34,355 nt of DNA from a virus, in the IMG/VR virus record IMGVR_UViG_3300044634_001654, positions 1 to 34,355 of that record, one strand, 5' to 3'. The position numbers and the translations under genes were made by a program. Below are positions 1 to 8,106 of this stretch, piece after piece (within the stretch, counting starts at the first letter, position 1; each line of letters opens with the position of its first letter). The notes beneath the pieces were generated by a model that saw nothing but the letters and a program-made list of their open reading frames with translations, was not told the origin of the DNA and did not search any database.

Positions 1-1428
1 TTCTTTATTCAATCGTTTTTCAGCACGGTCTAATCCAGCAGCACGCATTGAAAATTTGTGGTGTGCTTTGTTTGCAGTTTTTGGATCATTGTCTAGATAG
101 GCTTTGCCAGTGATGGTAGATTGTTTATCTTGGTCTTTATCCGCTTTTTTAGCGTAAGAATAAACTGTGTCTTTGTTCAATTCAGAAAGATTAGCCTCCG
201 CCACACCTTGCTTCTTAGGTTCTAGAGCACGTTTCTCGTTAGCAGCTTTTCTGGCTTCTTCTTCTTCACGTTGCTTTCTTGCTTTTTGAAGAGCTAGTTG
301 AAGTCTTGCTGCAGCCGATCTAACTTCAATAATAGGATTACCACTCATTTCAACCGAGTCACCTACATATTGACCACGCTTATTATTAGCATAAGACTTA
401 GCCATAGCATCATTTTGATTTTTCATCTGTTGCTCAGGTGTAGATGGCTTGATTGGTTGAGGTTTAAATTTAGGTTTAGCAGCAGCACGTGCTGAAAGCA
501 TCTTTTCAGTTTCAGCTTTACGCCCTGCAGAAGTTCTTGTGTCGATTTTTGCTTGAGCATGTTCTGGTTTGCCTTTGTTGTAAGCAGCCAATGTTTTGCT
601 CATATCAATCTCATCAACTTGCTCAACTTCTTCATCATACTGACGGCCAACAAACTTCTGGATCGAAGTCAGTACGTCAGACTTCTCCACTGATTCCATC
701 TTCTCTGGGCTGATAGTTTTGCGGTGAGCTCTAACTTTACGAGTTACTGGCTTACCCTCTGCATTAACAGAGTTAACTAATTTAAAGTCAGAAGATACTG
801 CAACACCTTCTGACATGATATCTTTGAGACTCTTCATTTGTTTTCCTTCTTGTACTGACTTCCATCCGCCACCCTTGCCTTTGTACCACTTGGCAGCCCA
901 TCCATTTGCATAAGCAGATGGGTAGACATCAAACTTAGATCTGGCCAGTGACTTAGCTCTTGCCCAAAGACCTGGATTTGTAGGGACGTTCTTTTCTTCT
1001 AGGTATTCTTCTGAGTGCATATTGATATAAAAGTTAGCTTGCTTTTTATCCAAAGTAGTTGCATTATTTCTGTTTTTCAATGCTCTGACTTTTTCCAATG
1101 TTATTGGTCCATTTATCTTGGCCTTAAGCGTACCCGGAGAACCTCTCTTGCTGTGACTTTTTTTAATCAGTTCTGATGTACTGACTTCTTCTGTAGCAAC
1201 ATTAATTGGTTTACCACCCTTGCCAGATCTATCAGCAACAGGATCTTCTCTTCTTTTTCTACGTGCAGCAGCAGCCCTGTCTTCTTTATCCATTGACTGA
1301 GCCTTTGCAAGTGGCAAACATTTAGGTTTTCCTTCACCGTCTTCCCTAGCACAGTCACCTTTAATGTTTCCTTTGGTATCCATTCGGACCCATTTTTGAC
1401 TGAACCACTTGCGCAGATCTTCGTTCAT
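1..1428 (-). CDS. Large basic phage protein with DUF5872-like module, C-terminus beyond window
   Basis: The frame is open for 476 codons from an ATG at 1428 down to base 1, so the 3' end is missing. The N-terminus (MNEDLRKWFSQKW...) is followed by a Cys-containing segment (GDCAREDGEGKPKC) and an RRKRRED basic patch. At about residues 140-185 there is a SAYANGWAAKWYKGKGGGW module that I recall from many phage and giant-virus proteins (DUF5872-like). An internal Met at 837 opens MKSLKDIMSEG, which resembles a capsid-targeting/gp21 cleavage peptide. The rest is Lys/Ala/Gln-rich with probable coiled coil. Its start overlaps the upstream stop as TAATG, so translation is likely coupled. Function unknown; a late or structural role is inferred only from context. 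Confidence 0.75.
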   Translation of the reverse strand, partial: MNEDLRKWFSQKWVRMDTKGNIKGDCAREDGEGKPKCLPLAKAQSMDKEDRAAAARRKRREDPVADRSGKGGKPINVATEEVSTSELIKKSHSKRGSPGTLKAKINGPITLEKVRALKNRNNATTLDKKQANFYINMHSEEYLEEKNVPTNPGLWARAKSLARSKFDVYPSAYANGWAAKWYKGKGGGWKSVQEGKQMKSLKDIMSEGVAVSSDFKLVNSVNAEGKPVTRKVRAHRKTISPEKMESVEKSDVLTSIQKFVGRQYDEEVEQVDEIDMSKTLAAYNKGKPEHAQAKIDTRTSAGRKAETEKMLSARAAAKPKFKPQPIKPSTPEQQMKNQNDAMAKSYANNKRGQYVGDSVEMSGNPIIEVRSAAARLQLALQKARKQREEEEARKAANEKRALEPKKQGVAEANLSELNKDTVYSYAKKADKDQDKQSTITGKAYLDNDPKTANKAHHKFSMRAAGLDRAEKRLNKE

Positions 1429-2072
1429 TACATCTTTTTCTTTTTAGAATGTCCGTGCATCTCAGATACTAGAATCTCTAATGTATCTGTAGGAACTTGC
1501 TTTTCAATTCCGTGCTCAAACATAACATCATACCATGCAATGTTTCCTTCTGTATCAGGTTCTGCATGTTGTGTTGTAATTGTACGGCCTTCGCCAAATG
1601 ATTCACTCTTAACGTGAATAGCACACTGGTGTTCATAGCTGTTTCCAGGAGTGTCTTTGCCTTCCTTCATTCCCATTCTTTTACGAAGATCCTGTAGCTG
1701 TTCTTTATCTGAACCACCTGTAAGAGCTTTGAAAGCCTTCTTGGCAACCTTCTTTACTGAAGTCTTCACGTTATCCATCATGCCTTCTTCAACTGACTCT
1801 TCATTTGTTTTCTTTTTCTTTCCATAAAGACCCATCTTCATTTTCATTTTAGAAGACATTTCATCTACTGACTCAACTTCTTCTTTTGTCACACCACGTG
1901 CTTTGAGAACATCACCGTGTGTGATACGGTTAGGATCACCGTGAAACTTAGCAAGATCCTTTTCCTTCTCATTACGAGGAGTAGATCCTTCTTTACTACC
2001 CTTCATCACTTCCATTACGGACTGATAAAGTGCATCAGATACACTGAATTTTTTGTTTACATTTTGTTCCAT
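1428..2072 (-). CDS. Hypothetical late-region protein, basic, 214 aa
   Basis: I do not recognise a family. It has a charged N-terminal half with a GDPNRITHGDVLKARGVTKE segment, a Met/Lys-rich linker and an SVEEGMMDNVKTSVKK stretch. The C-terminal part reads like a small beta domain (AWYDVMFEHGIEKQVPTDTL) before a KKKKM tail. It is translationally coupled to the gene at 1-1428, and a GGAAGAAAAA-type ribosome site precedes its ATG. Proteins with this mix of acidic/basic low complexity are common near structural genes of marine T4-like phages, but the role here is unknown. Confidence 0.7.
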   Translation of the reverse strand: MEQNVNKKFSVSDALYQSVMEVMKGSKEGSTPRNEKEKDLAKFHGDPNRITHGDVLKARGVTKEEVESVDEMSSKMKMKMGLYGKKKKTNEESVEEGMMDNVKTSVKKVAKKAFKALTGGSDKEQLQDLRKRMGMKEGKDTPGNSYEHQCAIHVKSESFGEGRTITTQHAEPDTEGNIAWYDVMFEHGIEKQVPTDTLEILVSEMHGHSKKKKM

Positions 2073-2093
2073 TTTTCTTCCTTCTAGTTTTTG

Positions 2094-2666
2094 TTAATCA
2101 GAATCTATAATTTTTAGTTTTCTCTGAGCTTTGATGTTATAACTTACTGTATTAAGACTATTAGTGTGTCTTACATGCTTCTCTTTTGTATCCGTTACAG
2201 GTGGAGATTGGAGCCTCTTCATATCTTTATCTGTAACCTTATCTATTACTCTACCGTCTTCTTGACGATATTTTTTAATAATCTTCATGTGATCATCGAG
2301 ATAATTAACCTTGTCTGAAATACCCATCTTATCAGTGAATATTCTAATTTTATCTATTATCTGGCCTGCTTCTTCAATGTCTGAATCAGTACTTCTCTCT
2401 TTGGAGATAACTTGTTTTTCTAAACCAAATAACTGATCATGTAAGATAGCAGCTTTTTCTGCATGATCTGAATTAGTATCTCTTGGAAGAGATGAAAATA
2501 CTTTCTGAGCCCCTGGACACATTTCAAAATGCTTAGTTTTATATGTACCTGCAACTATCTGCTCATCAGAATCTTTTTCGATCTGTTCTCTTCCCTCACG
2601 TAAACCAGCACGTGACGAACGAACAACATCTCTGATTCTATTCTCTAACGATCTATATTGATTCAT
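2094..2666 (-). CDS. Hypothetical protein, 190 aa, charged helical
   Basis: No recognised domain. The protein is rich in Lys, Asp and Arg and predicted mostly helical (NRIRDVVRSSRAGLREGREQ at the N-terminus). It contains an FEMCPGAQKVFSSLP segment with a single Cys. It lies 21 nt upstream of the 214-aa gene and just downstream of the DUF6321-like gene, in the same transcription direction, so it is probably part of one operon running from about 4.6 kb to base 1. Confidence 0.68.
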   Translation of the reverse strand: MNQYRSLENRIRDVVRSSRAGLREGREQIEKDSDEQIVAGTYKTKHFEMCPGAQKVFSSLPRDTNSDHAEKAAILHDQLFGLEKQVISKERSTDSDIEEAGQIIDKIRIFTDKMGISDKVNYLDDHMKIIKKYRQEDGRVIDKVTDKDMKRLQSPPVTDTKEKHVRHTNSLNTVSYNIKAQRKLKIIDSD

Positions 2667-2672
2667 TGTTTT

Positions 2673-2939
2673 TTACCAAGCCTTACAAGACCAGTATCTT
2701 GCTTTTGTTTTTGGACCAGGATCATCACAATTATGTCTTGCTCTGAAACTTCTACGACGAGCAGGAATATTCTTCTTGATAGTCATATTCTTATCGCCAA
2801 AGTTTACTTTGACCACATTGCCTGTCTCATTCTTAACAAAAACTTTTGATTTCTTAACATCTCCGGCCATTGGCTTATTAAGCTGAACTGAGCGTCCTTG
2901 ATATTCTGCTTCAGAAATAAACTGTAAGAAACTTAGCAT
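2673..2939 (-). CDS. DUF6321-like small conserved phage protein with capsid-targeting-like N-terminus
   Basis: This 88-aa protein has the block KPMAGDVKKSKVFVKNETG, then KVNFGDKNMTIKK, and the end RARHNCDDPGPKTKARYWSC. I recall that block as conserved in T4-like cyanophage and pelagiphage small proteins (DUF6321). The two Cys near the C-terminus are typical. The N-terminus MLSFLQFISE|AEYQG resembles the T4 internal-protein capsid-targeting sequence, with a gp21-like site ISE|A. It overlaps the end of the 547-aa gene by 7 nt. Function unknown; virion packaging is inferred. Confidence 0.8.
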   Translation of the reverse strand: MLSFLQFISEAEYQGRSVQLNKPMAGDVKKSKVFVKNETGNVVKVNFGDKNMTIKKNIPARRRSFRARHNCDDPGPKTKARYWSCKAW

Positions 2940-4576
2940 GGAGTGTTCGCCTTCCTTTTTGCTCTCATCATTCTGGCAAAAGCTTCAACAGCTTCACCAG
3001 GTGTATCCTTCTTGTATTTATTGGTCAGTTTATCTGTACCTTCAAACCCTGCGCCAATCTCTTCTTCGACAGAAGGATGTAGTGCAAATCCACCTTGCAT
3101 TGTAATTCCAAGATCCTTTGCAGTGTAAACACCACTATATCCAGAGGCACGGTCTACGATGAAACTCTCAGAAAGAGGAGTACCATCCTCCAATTCAACA
3201 TGATTGACAAGTCCCATCTGTTGACGGGCTACTTTTGCAGCTGCTGATTGTCTCTGTTGTCTAATCTGACTAAGTGTTTTAGGAGCAGGCTCAAGATTCT
3301 TTTGCATTTGTTGAGTTCTTACTCTACTTGGTTCAGGAATAATAATAGAAGACTGTGTAGCTGGCTGTGAAACTGGCTCAGCAGCAGGTTGAGGAGTAGC
3401 AACAGGCTGCTGTGTAGATTTTGCAGCAGCTGCTTGCTTTTGTTGTCTGAAACTAGAAGTAGCCTGTGCAGAAGGAGCAGTAGGTGTCTTAATGTTTTTC
3501 TTTATCTGACTTAAGCGCTGAGCAAAGTTGGATGGTGAAGTGTATGAATTTGCAGTCTGTTGCTGCGCAGCTGGTGTTGACTGCTGCTTCGGAGCACTTT
3601 GTGTTTGTTGTTTGGGTGCAGGTGTACTGCTCACAGAACTAGGTTTAGGACTAGAAGGAGTTGCAGGCTTTTGCTGCATCTGCTTTGTCTTCAAAAGAGC
3701 TTGCTTTGTTCTTTCTTTGGACTGAATCAAAGATTGTTGATTCATCTTGTCAGAGTATTTGTCTGACTTGTCTTTTTTCTTCTTATCAGGATCAACCTTA
3801 CCGAGTCCTGAAAGTTTCTTGATACCATAAGCAGCTAAAGTTCCTACATCAAAAGCCAAATTTTCTGGTTTGGATAATGCGTGAGCGACAAGTCCACCTG
3901 CAGCAACGGTTTTAGCTGCCAATCTAATTGGAGCTGTTACAGCTGAAAGTATCTTACCTTCATACATCGAGAACATTGCATTAAGGTCTTCACTTGATAC
4001 TTTCTCACCTAGTAACTTACTGTAAATTACTGGTTGATATCCCTGTGTAAGGTTTTGAACATTGCCGTAAACACCCTTAGTAGACTTATGAGTTCTTACT
4101 GCATTGAGTCTTTTCATCTCACCAGCTTTGACTCTAGGCATTAGTCTTGTTGCAATTGCTTTGATGTTTTTGGTTCTAGGTTCTATCTGTCTGTCAATAT
4201 TCATCTTCTGTGCAGGAGACAAGTTATTATAATTAGCACCTCTTGCACCTGCGGCTCTCTTTCTCAACATAGTCTTAGCCATACGCATTGCACGGCGCAT
4301 TAGTTGATCTTGAGTTGCTAGTCTTGTCTTTTTTATATTTCGAGCGCGAGTAATTCTTGGTTTACTACGCTTCATCTGCAACGCTCTCTTGCGTCTTTGC
4401 ATGAGGGACACAACTCGTTCAATTAGAGTTTCTTCGGATTGAACCCCATTCTTCTCTACTTCTTTTGGATTCAACTCAATCTTGTCTAATGGGTTACCAG
4501 TAGCCAAAGCAAGTCCTTTTTTTGCACGGACTGCAATCACGGCAGGAGAGGTGGACTGTTCTTGTTCTTTTGTCAT
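2933..4576 (-). CDS. Large basic protein with Gln/Pro/Ala/Ser-rich linker, probable virion protein
   Basis: 547 aa. Residues ~60-180 are an Arg/Lys/Met-rich helical region (RRKRALQMKRSKPRITRAR; SPAQKMNIDRQIEP) that I recall in marine T4-like phage proteins. Residues ~290-450 form a low-complexity Gln/Pro/Ser/Ala linker. The C-terminal ~90 residues look folded (VDRASGYSGVYTAKDLGITM). No enzymatic motif is visible. The TATAAATA late promoter lies 34 nt upstream. No Shine-Dalgarno sequence precedes the ATG, which is odd because most neighbours have one. A structural or head-internal role is inferred. Confidence 0.72.
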   Translation of the reverse strand: MTKEQEQSTSPAVIAVRAKKGLALATGNPLDKIELNPKEVEKNGVQSEETLIERVVSLMQRRKRALQMKRSKPRITRARNIKKTRLATQDQLMRRAMRMAKTMLRKRAAGARGANYNNLSPAQKMNIDRQIEPRTKNIKAIATRLMPRVKAGEMKRLNAVRTHKSTKGVYGNVQNLTQGYQPVIYSKLLGEKVSSEDLNAMFSMYEGKILSAVTAPIRLAAKTVAAGGLVAHALSKPENLAFDVGTLAAYGIKKLSGLGKVDPDKKKKDKSDKYSDKMNQQSLIQSKERTKQALLKTKQMQQKPATPSSPKPSSVSSTPAPKQQTQSAPKQQSTPAAQQQTANSYTSPSNFAQRLSQIKKNIKTPTAPSAQATSSFRQQKQAAAAKSTQQPVATPQPAAEPVSQPATQSSIIIPEPSRVRTQQMQKNLEPAPKTLSQIRQQRQSAAAKVARQQMGLVNHVELEDGTPLSESFIVDRASGYSGVYTAKDLGITMQGGFALHPSVEEEIGAGFEGTDKLTNKYKKDTPGEAVEAFARMMRAKRKANTPC

Positions 4577-4609
4577 ATTTGGCTAGGAGTTGGCAGGTAG
4601 ATGATTAAC

Positions 4610-4617
4610 TATTTATA
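4610..4617 (-). promoter_or_regulatory. T4-type late promoter TATAAATA
   Basis: An exact TATAAATA on the minus strand ends 34 nt upstream of the 547-aa gene, with no -35 box at the right distance. This is the T4 gp55/gp33-dependent late promoter motif. It would transcribe the block from 4576 down to base 1. Confidence 0.8.
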
Positions 4618-4620
4618 ATA

Positions 4621-5274
4621 TTAATCGACAGCAAATATCTTATCAGATCCTACAGTAAGTCTGTGAGTATATCCAAACTGACTAAGCAATGCCTCAGTCT
4701 CACCATTTGTGGTCTCTAATGATATTACTGGTCTGAATCTTTCAATTGTATCCATTGCACCCAGAATAACATTAGGTTCATACCCCTCACAATCTAGTTG
4801 AATTAGATCGCAGTGATCCAAAGCTAGTTGATCTATTGTAAATGTTGGTACAAATGATTGCTTTGCTGTGTATTTGTTGGGATCATCTCCAACAGTATGG
4901 CATCCTACATTACCTTCATTACCATTATATACATGAAGAAGTTTATTTGTCTCACCAAGTGCAGCATTAAACTTGAATATGTTTGGTACTTGGCAATTGT
5001 TGACAAGGCAATGGAAGTTTAACGGATCAGGTTCAAACGTATATACTCTTGAAAAGTATTGTGAGAATAACATTGGGTAAAGACCACAGTTGCCACCTGC
5101 TTGAACAACAACATCAAACTTTTTACAGAATTTAAGATATCCGTCTTTATGAGAGTTTACCCACTCTGCACTAGGACCGTCCCATGCTCCAGTATCTGTC
5201 TTTGGCCACATCCAATGCGAAACACCATCTACACTTTCTTCTCTCACTCTCACCTTATCATTAAATAATTTCAT
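4621..5274 (-). CDS. FkbM-family SAM-dependent methyltransferase
   Basis: 217 aa, close to the usual core length. The Rossmann motif I region reads FDVVVQAGGNCGLYPMLFS, motif II is YTFEPDPLN, and the later LIQLDCEGYEPNVILGAMD is the classic FkbM D-x-E-G-x-E signature. FkbM enzymes O-methylate sugars or small molecules; the phage substrate is unknown. The start overlaps the preceding stop region, and the ribosome site AAAGGAT lies in the last codons of the upstream gene, so it is the last member of the late operon 8022-4621. It has no capsid-targeting-like N-terminus, unlike the three genes before it. Confidence 0.88.
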   Translation of the reverse strand: MKLFNDKVRVREESVDGVSHWMWPKTDTGAWDGPSAEWVNSHKDGYLKFCKKFDVVVQAGGNCGLYPMLFSQYFSRVYTFEPDPLNFHCLVNNCQVPNIFKFNAALGETNKLLHVYNGNEGNVGCHTVGDDPNKYTAKQSFVPTFTIDQLALDHCDLIQLDCEGYEPNVILGAMDTIERFRPVISLETTNGETEALLSQFGYTHRLTVGSDKIFAVD

Positions 5275-5275
5275 A

Positions 5276-5887
5276 TTAATCCTTTACATTCATCCCTTTA
5301 CGGACATCGTTATACAATTGTTTTGCGTGAACTTCTTTTGTACCACCAGGAAGTCCTTCTTTGAACTTACCGTAGTTACCAGTAGTGGCATGCTCTCTCA
5401 TCTTAGATGCAGACATTCCTTCAACACCTTCTGCATCCGGGTCTCTTGCACCAGCCGATACAACTGATATCTTCTTGAAGTCAAAGTGACCATGACTACC
5501 AGTTTGACCATTGTACTGATGCAGCTTATCTTTATATTCTTTTACTCTATCAGATCCAGCAACCATCACAAGATGCTCTGTTCCGCTCTTGTGTAGCTCG
5601 GATGCCTGATGCAAGAATGTTGGATGCTCTTTACTTGAAGATTTAACAGTTGTACCAGGAAACAAGTTCTTTGCATGTGTTACCTTTGCTTCTGGACTCA
5701 AAGGATTCTTCTTGGCATCTTGGCTATGGCTAAGAACAACAACATGATTACCATTATGTTTATCTGCAACTTCCTTCACCTTGTTTACAAGCTTCTCATG
5801 ACCAGCAGTTGGCGGATTCATTCTTCCGAATGCCATTACAGTAGTCTTGAGTTTTTCTTCTGCGAGAAATTGATTAAACGATATCAT
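5276..5887 (-). CDS. HIGH-motif nucleotidyltransferase (NMN adenylyltransferase / cytidylyltransferase-like) with capsid-targeting-like leader
   Basis: 203 aa. Residues 18-30 read MAFGRMNPPTAGH, the T/HxGH nucleotide-binding motif, and residues 158-164 read MSASKMR, equivalent to the ISSTxxR motif. VAGSDRV (109-115) is the central motif of the fold. These enzymes transfer AMP or CMP to a phosphorylated acceptor such as NMN or phosphopantetheine; the acceptor here cannot be read. The first ten residues MISFNQFLAE match the style of T4 capsid-targeting peptides and a possible gp21 cut LAE|E. It starts 3 nt after the ligase-like gene, in the same late operon. Confidence 0.85.
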   Translation of the reverse strand: MISFNQFLAEEKLKTTVMAFGRMNPPTAGHEKLVNKVKEVADKHNGNHVVVLSHSQDAKKNPLSPEAKVTHAKNLFPGTTVKSSSKEHPTFLHQASELHKSGTEHLVMVAGSDRVKEYKDKLHQYNGQTGSHGHFDFKKISVVSAGARDPDAEGVEGMSASKMREHATTGNYGKFKEGLPGGTKEVHAKQLYNDVRKGMNVKD

Positions 5888-5890
5888 TAG

Positions 5891-7051
5891 TTACCTTAGA
5901 AAGTTTTGTCTGCTGAATTCTTCTCTATCAACAATCTTTGTTGGTCTATTATTTACAACAGCAACAAACCCTTCTCCTTTGGTTTGAGTACCTTTGATAG
6001 ATGTCTCAAACTTCTGAGCAGGTGAGAGAGCTTCATTGTGAACATTCTTTGCAGCTTGCAAGTGATGATGAACCTGTAGAACCTTGTCAATAGAATCTGA
6101 ATTGGCTCTAACATGACTGAGTTGAGTATTCATTGCATTGGTCTTTGCCTCAATCGTCTTTGGCATTTTGACTTTTTTGATCTCTTTCTCATGTGCCTCT
6201 TTGACATGGGAATAGAAGTCATGAGCGTTTGGAGTAGTACCTTCTCTTACTGTTCTGTTAATATATGTCTTTAGATGTTCAGTATGAGGTTCAACCTTTT
6301 TATACTCAGCTGGCTTGATTGTTCTTGCAACCCTGTCAGCTTGAGCCATGTGTTCTTTAAAGTCGGCTTGTTTTGTTGTTGGGTAGTGAACCTTGCTCAT
6401 ATCTACACCAACGTCAATAGCATGAACATCTGAATGTTGTTTGAATTTAGATAGATCAGGAGTGTAGTTGGCCTTCATCGATGTTATATCTTTACCATCG
6501 TAACCAGTATGAACAGCAACTCCAAGACTAGATGCAGCAAGCTTTTTACCCTCATCAGAATGTTGGTGAGCAGTATATGTGATTGTATTAGGTTTGAAAT
6601 TTAGTTTGTTACCAGCTCTCTCTACACTACTAGCATGATGCATCAAGTCACCTTGAAATACACCAGACTTAGGTGTAATTTTAGGAAGATGATCTAATGC
6701 TTTCTTGAGATTAGAAACTAAACCAGGTGCATGACCGTGGTTGTTCTCAATGTCTTCGTGAGTGTAGTTGATCTTTGGTTCTTTGTTAAATGCAGACTTG
6801 GTCGATACAAAGAACTGGCCAGTAGCAGGGTGGTGGCCAAACACGATACTAGGGCTTCCATCATACTTCTCAGTAATAGAAGCACCACCCTTCTGACCTG
6901 TCAGGGTTTTGTGAACAGCGTTCAACGTATTAGTTGCATGTTTGTACCCAGCAGCACCAGCATTAACAATGTGGTCTTCTGCATGCTCAAGATGCATGAG
7001 TTTTTCTTCATTGGTAGCGGACTCTGCTAATAGTGCGAAGATGTGACGCAT
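5891..7051 (-). CDS. Ligase-like covalent nucleotidyltransferase (DUF6267-type)
   Basis: 386 aa. Residues 60-70 read TEKYDGSPSIV, a KxDG nucleotidyltransferase motif I with K62 as the candidate adenylylated lysine. VFQGDLM (131-137) resembles motif III, EGFVAV (360-365) motif IV, and K372 in PTKIVD motif V. I recall this family as DUF6267 in T4-like phages, annotated unknown. The N-terminus MRHIFALLAE|SATNEE is a possible capsid-targeting/gp21 site. A His-rich basic middle (~220-350) separates motifs III and IV. ATG overlaps the stop of the preceding gene by one base. DNA or RNA end joining is inferred, not shown. Confidence 0.75.
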   Translation of the reverse strand: MRHIFALLAESATNEEKLMHLEHAEDHIVNAGAAGYKHATNTLNAVHKTLTGQKGGASITEKYDGSPSIVFGHHPATGQFFVSTKSAFNKEPKINYTHEDIENNHGHAPGLVSNLKKALDHLPKITPKSGVFQGDLMHHASSVERAGNKLNFKPNTITYTAHQHSDEGKKLAASSLGVAVHTGYDGKDITSMKANYTPDLSKFKQHSDVHAIDVGVDMSKVHYPTTKQADFKEHMAQADRVARTIKPAEYKKVEPHTEHLKTYINRTVREGTTPNAHDFYSHVKEAHEKEIKKVKMPKTIEAKTNAMNTQLSHVRANSDSIDKVLQVHHHLQAAKNVHNEALSPAQKFETSIKGTQTKGEGFVAVVNNRPTKIVDREEFSRQNFLR

Positions 7052-8022
7052 TACTTTGTATGTCCAAGTGTCTTTTTGAATTCGTGCATGTGATCATCAG
7101 TATCAAGATTAACATGACTAGGTGTCAGACCGGCCTTACCTGATGGTTGAAACATGACTGTTCTATGCATTGGATTAGATGTCTTTTGACGAACTGTCCA
7201 CTTTCCTGTTCCAGACATTCTTGGAAGACCGTGGCCAGTTACATCTTTATGACCAACTCTGTAAGTGCCATGACCTTCTCCAACTTGCAAAACCTGAACT
7301 CCGTGATCTTTCAAGTATGCTTCGGCCGGGTGTAAATTTTCGTGAGACATAACAACGTTTTGAGCTTTACCACTCGCAGTAGCTTTAACTTGACCTTTTT
7401 TGCTTGGATTGTGATGAGAATTCAAATGATCAATAATTCCAGCCTTTTCAATTTCTTTAGCGTACTGAGGTCTATTCTGTCTTGATTTTTCTGGAATATG
7501 CCATCCACCTTTTTCTGAATCATGGTGGATAGTTAGTTGACCAAACGCTGCTGATGTTCCAAGTTTTACTTCGCCTGAGTGAACAGCACCAACAATAGAT
7601 CCTTGGTGAACTTCTTTTTTCTTTTTATTGAGAATAGGGACATCAGTACCAGCTGTAGATCCAGCAGGTTTATGTCCTGCAGGAACTAATCCGTGTTGCT
7701 TGAACCGTTCGAATGTCTGTGTCTCGTACTGGTGACCCTTATTCTCAGCAGTAGTACCAGGCTTATTTAATTTATTAACTGGAACTGTTGTTTTTTGTCT
7801 CGATCCAACTTTTGAAACGGTGACAGAGTGTTTACCGTTTTCAACAGAATGAGAATGAAGAACAACAGACTCACCTGAATCAGCTAGCGTATGTGTTCCT
7901 TGTTTGGAGTGCTTCTCACCACCAGGCAAGTAAGGAGTTACGTATTTCTTGACATGCCTAGCTGCGTCCATTCCAGATGCAGAAATCACAGCTTCAGCTA
8001 TAAATTGGGTAAATGTTTTCAT
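7051..8022 (-). CDS. PD-(D/E)xK nuclease-like protein with strong capsid-targeting-like N-terminus
   Basis: 323 aa. The N-terminus MKTFTQFIAE|AVISAS is nearly the T4 internal-protein targeting decapeptide (MKTYQEFIAE|A as I recall). Residues ~92-165 hold E100 in GHQYETQTFERF, D127 in TAGTDVPIL and E151-V-K153 in GEVKLGTSAAFGQ, the spacing of a PD-(D/E)xK active site. The C-terminal half is His/Lys-rich and basic, suiting nucleic-acid binding. It is the first gene after the late promoter at 8046 with a good ribosome site (CGGAGCTAAG). Nuclease activity is inferred. Confidence 0.72.
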   Translation of the reverse strand: MKTFTQFIAEAVISASGMDAARHVKKYVTPYLPGGEKHSKQGTHTLADSGESVVLHSHSVENGKHSVTVSKVGSRQKTTVPVNKLNKPGTTAENKGHQYETQTFERFKQHGLVPAGHKPAGSTAGTDVPILNKKKKEVHQGSIVGAVHSGEVKLGTSAAFGQLTIHHDSEKGGWHIPEKSRQNRPQYAKEIEKAGIIDHLNSHHNPSKKGQVKATASGKAQNVVMSHENLHPAEAYLKDHGVQVLQVGEGHGTYRVGHKDVTGHGLPRMSGTGKWTVRQKTSNPMHRTVMFQPSGKAGLTPSHVNLDTDDHMHEFKKTLGHTK

Positions 8023-8045
8023 CTTAGCTCCGAGGTATTATCTGG

Positions 8046-8053
8046 TATTTATA
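8046..8053 (-). promoter_or_regulatory. T4-type late promoter TATAAATA for the putative packaged-enzyme operon
   Basis: Exact TATAAATA, 23 nt upstream of the ATG at 8022 and immediately 3' of the terminator at 8057-8081. No -35 box. It would drive the four-gene operon 8022-4621 late in infection. Confidence 0.82.
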
Positions 8054-8056
8054 TCA

Positions 8057-8081
8057 CAAAAAAACCCACCGAAGTGGGTTT
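8057..8081 (-). terminator. Intrinsic terminator with UUCG tetraloop
   Basis: On the minus strand the hairpin AAACCCAC-TTCG-GTGGGTTT (8 bp, C(UUCG)G loop) is followed by a run of T. It ends the transcript of the 132-aa gene at 8107-8505 and insulates it from the next late promoter. Confidence 0.9.
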
Positions 8082-8106
8082 ATAATAGCGTGCAATCAAA
8101 TTGATT

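Noticed and set aside
3528-3725. Cys/Gly-rich plus-strand ORF
   Set aside because: It is the antisense of the Gln/Pro/Ala/Ser-rich linker of the 547-aa protein; composition is explained by that and no ribosome site precedes it.
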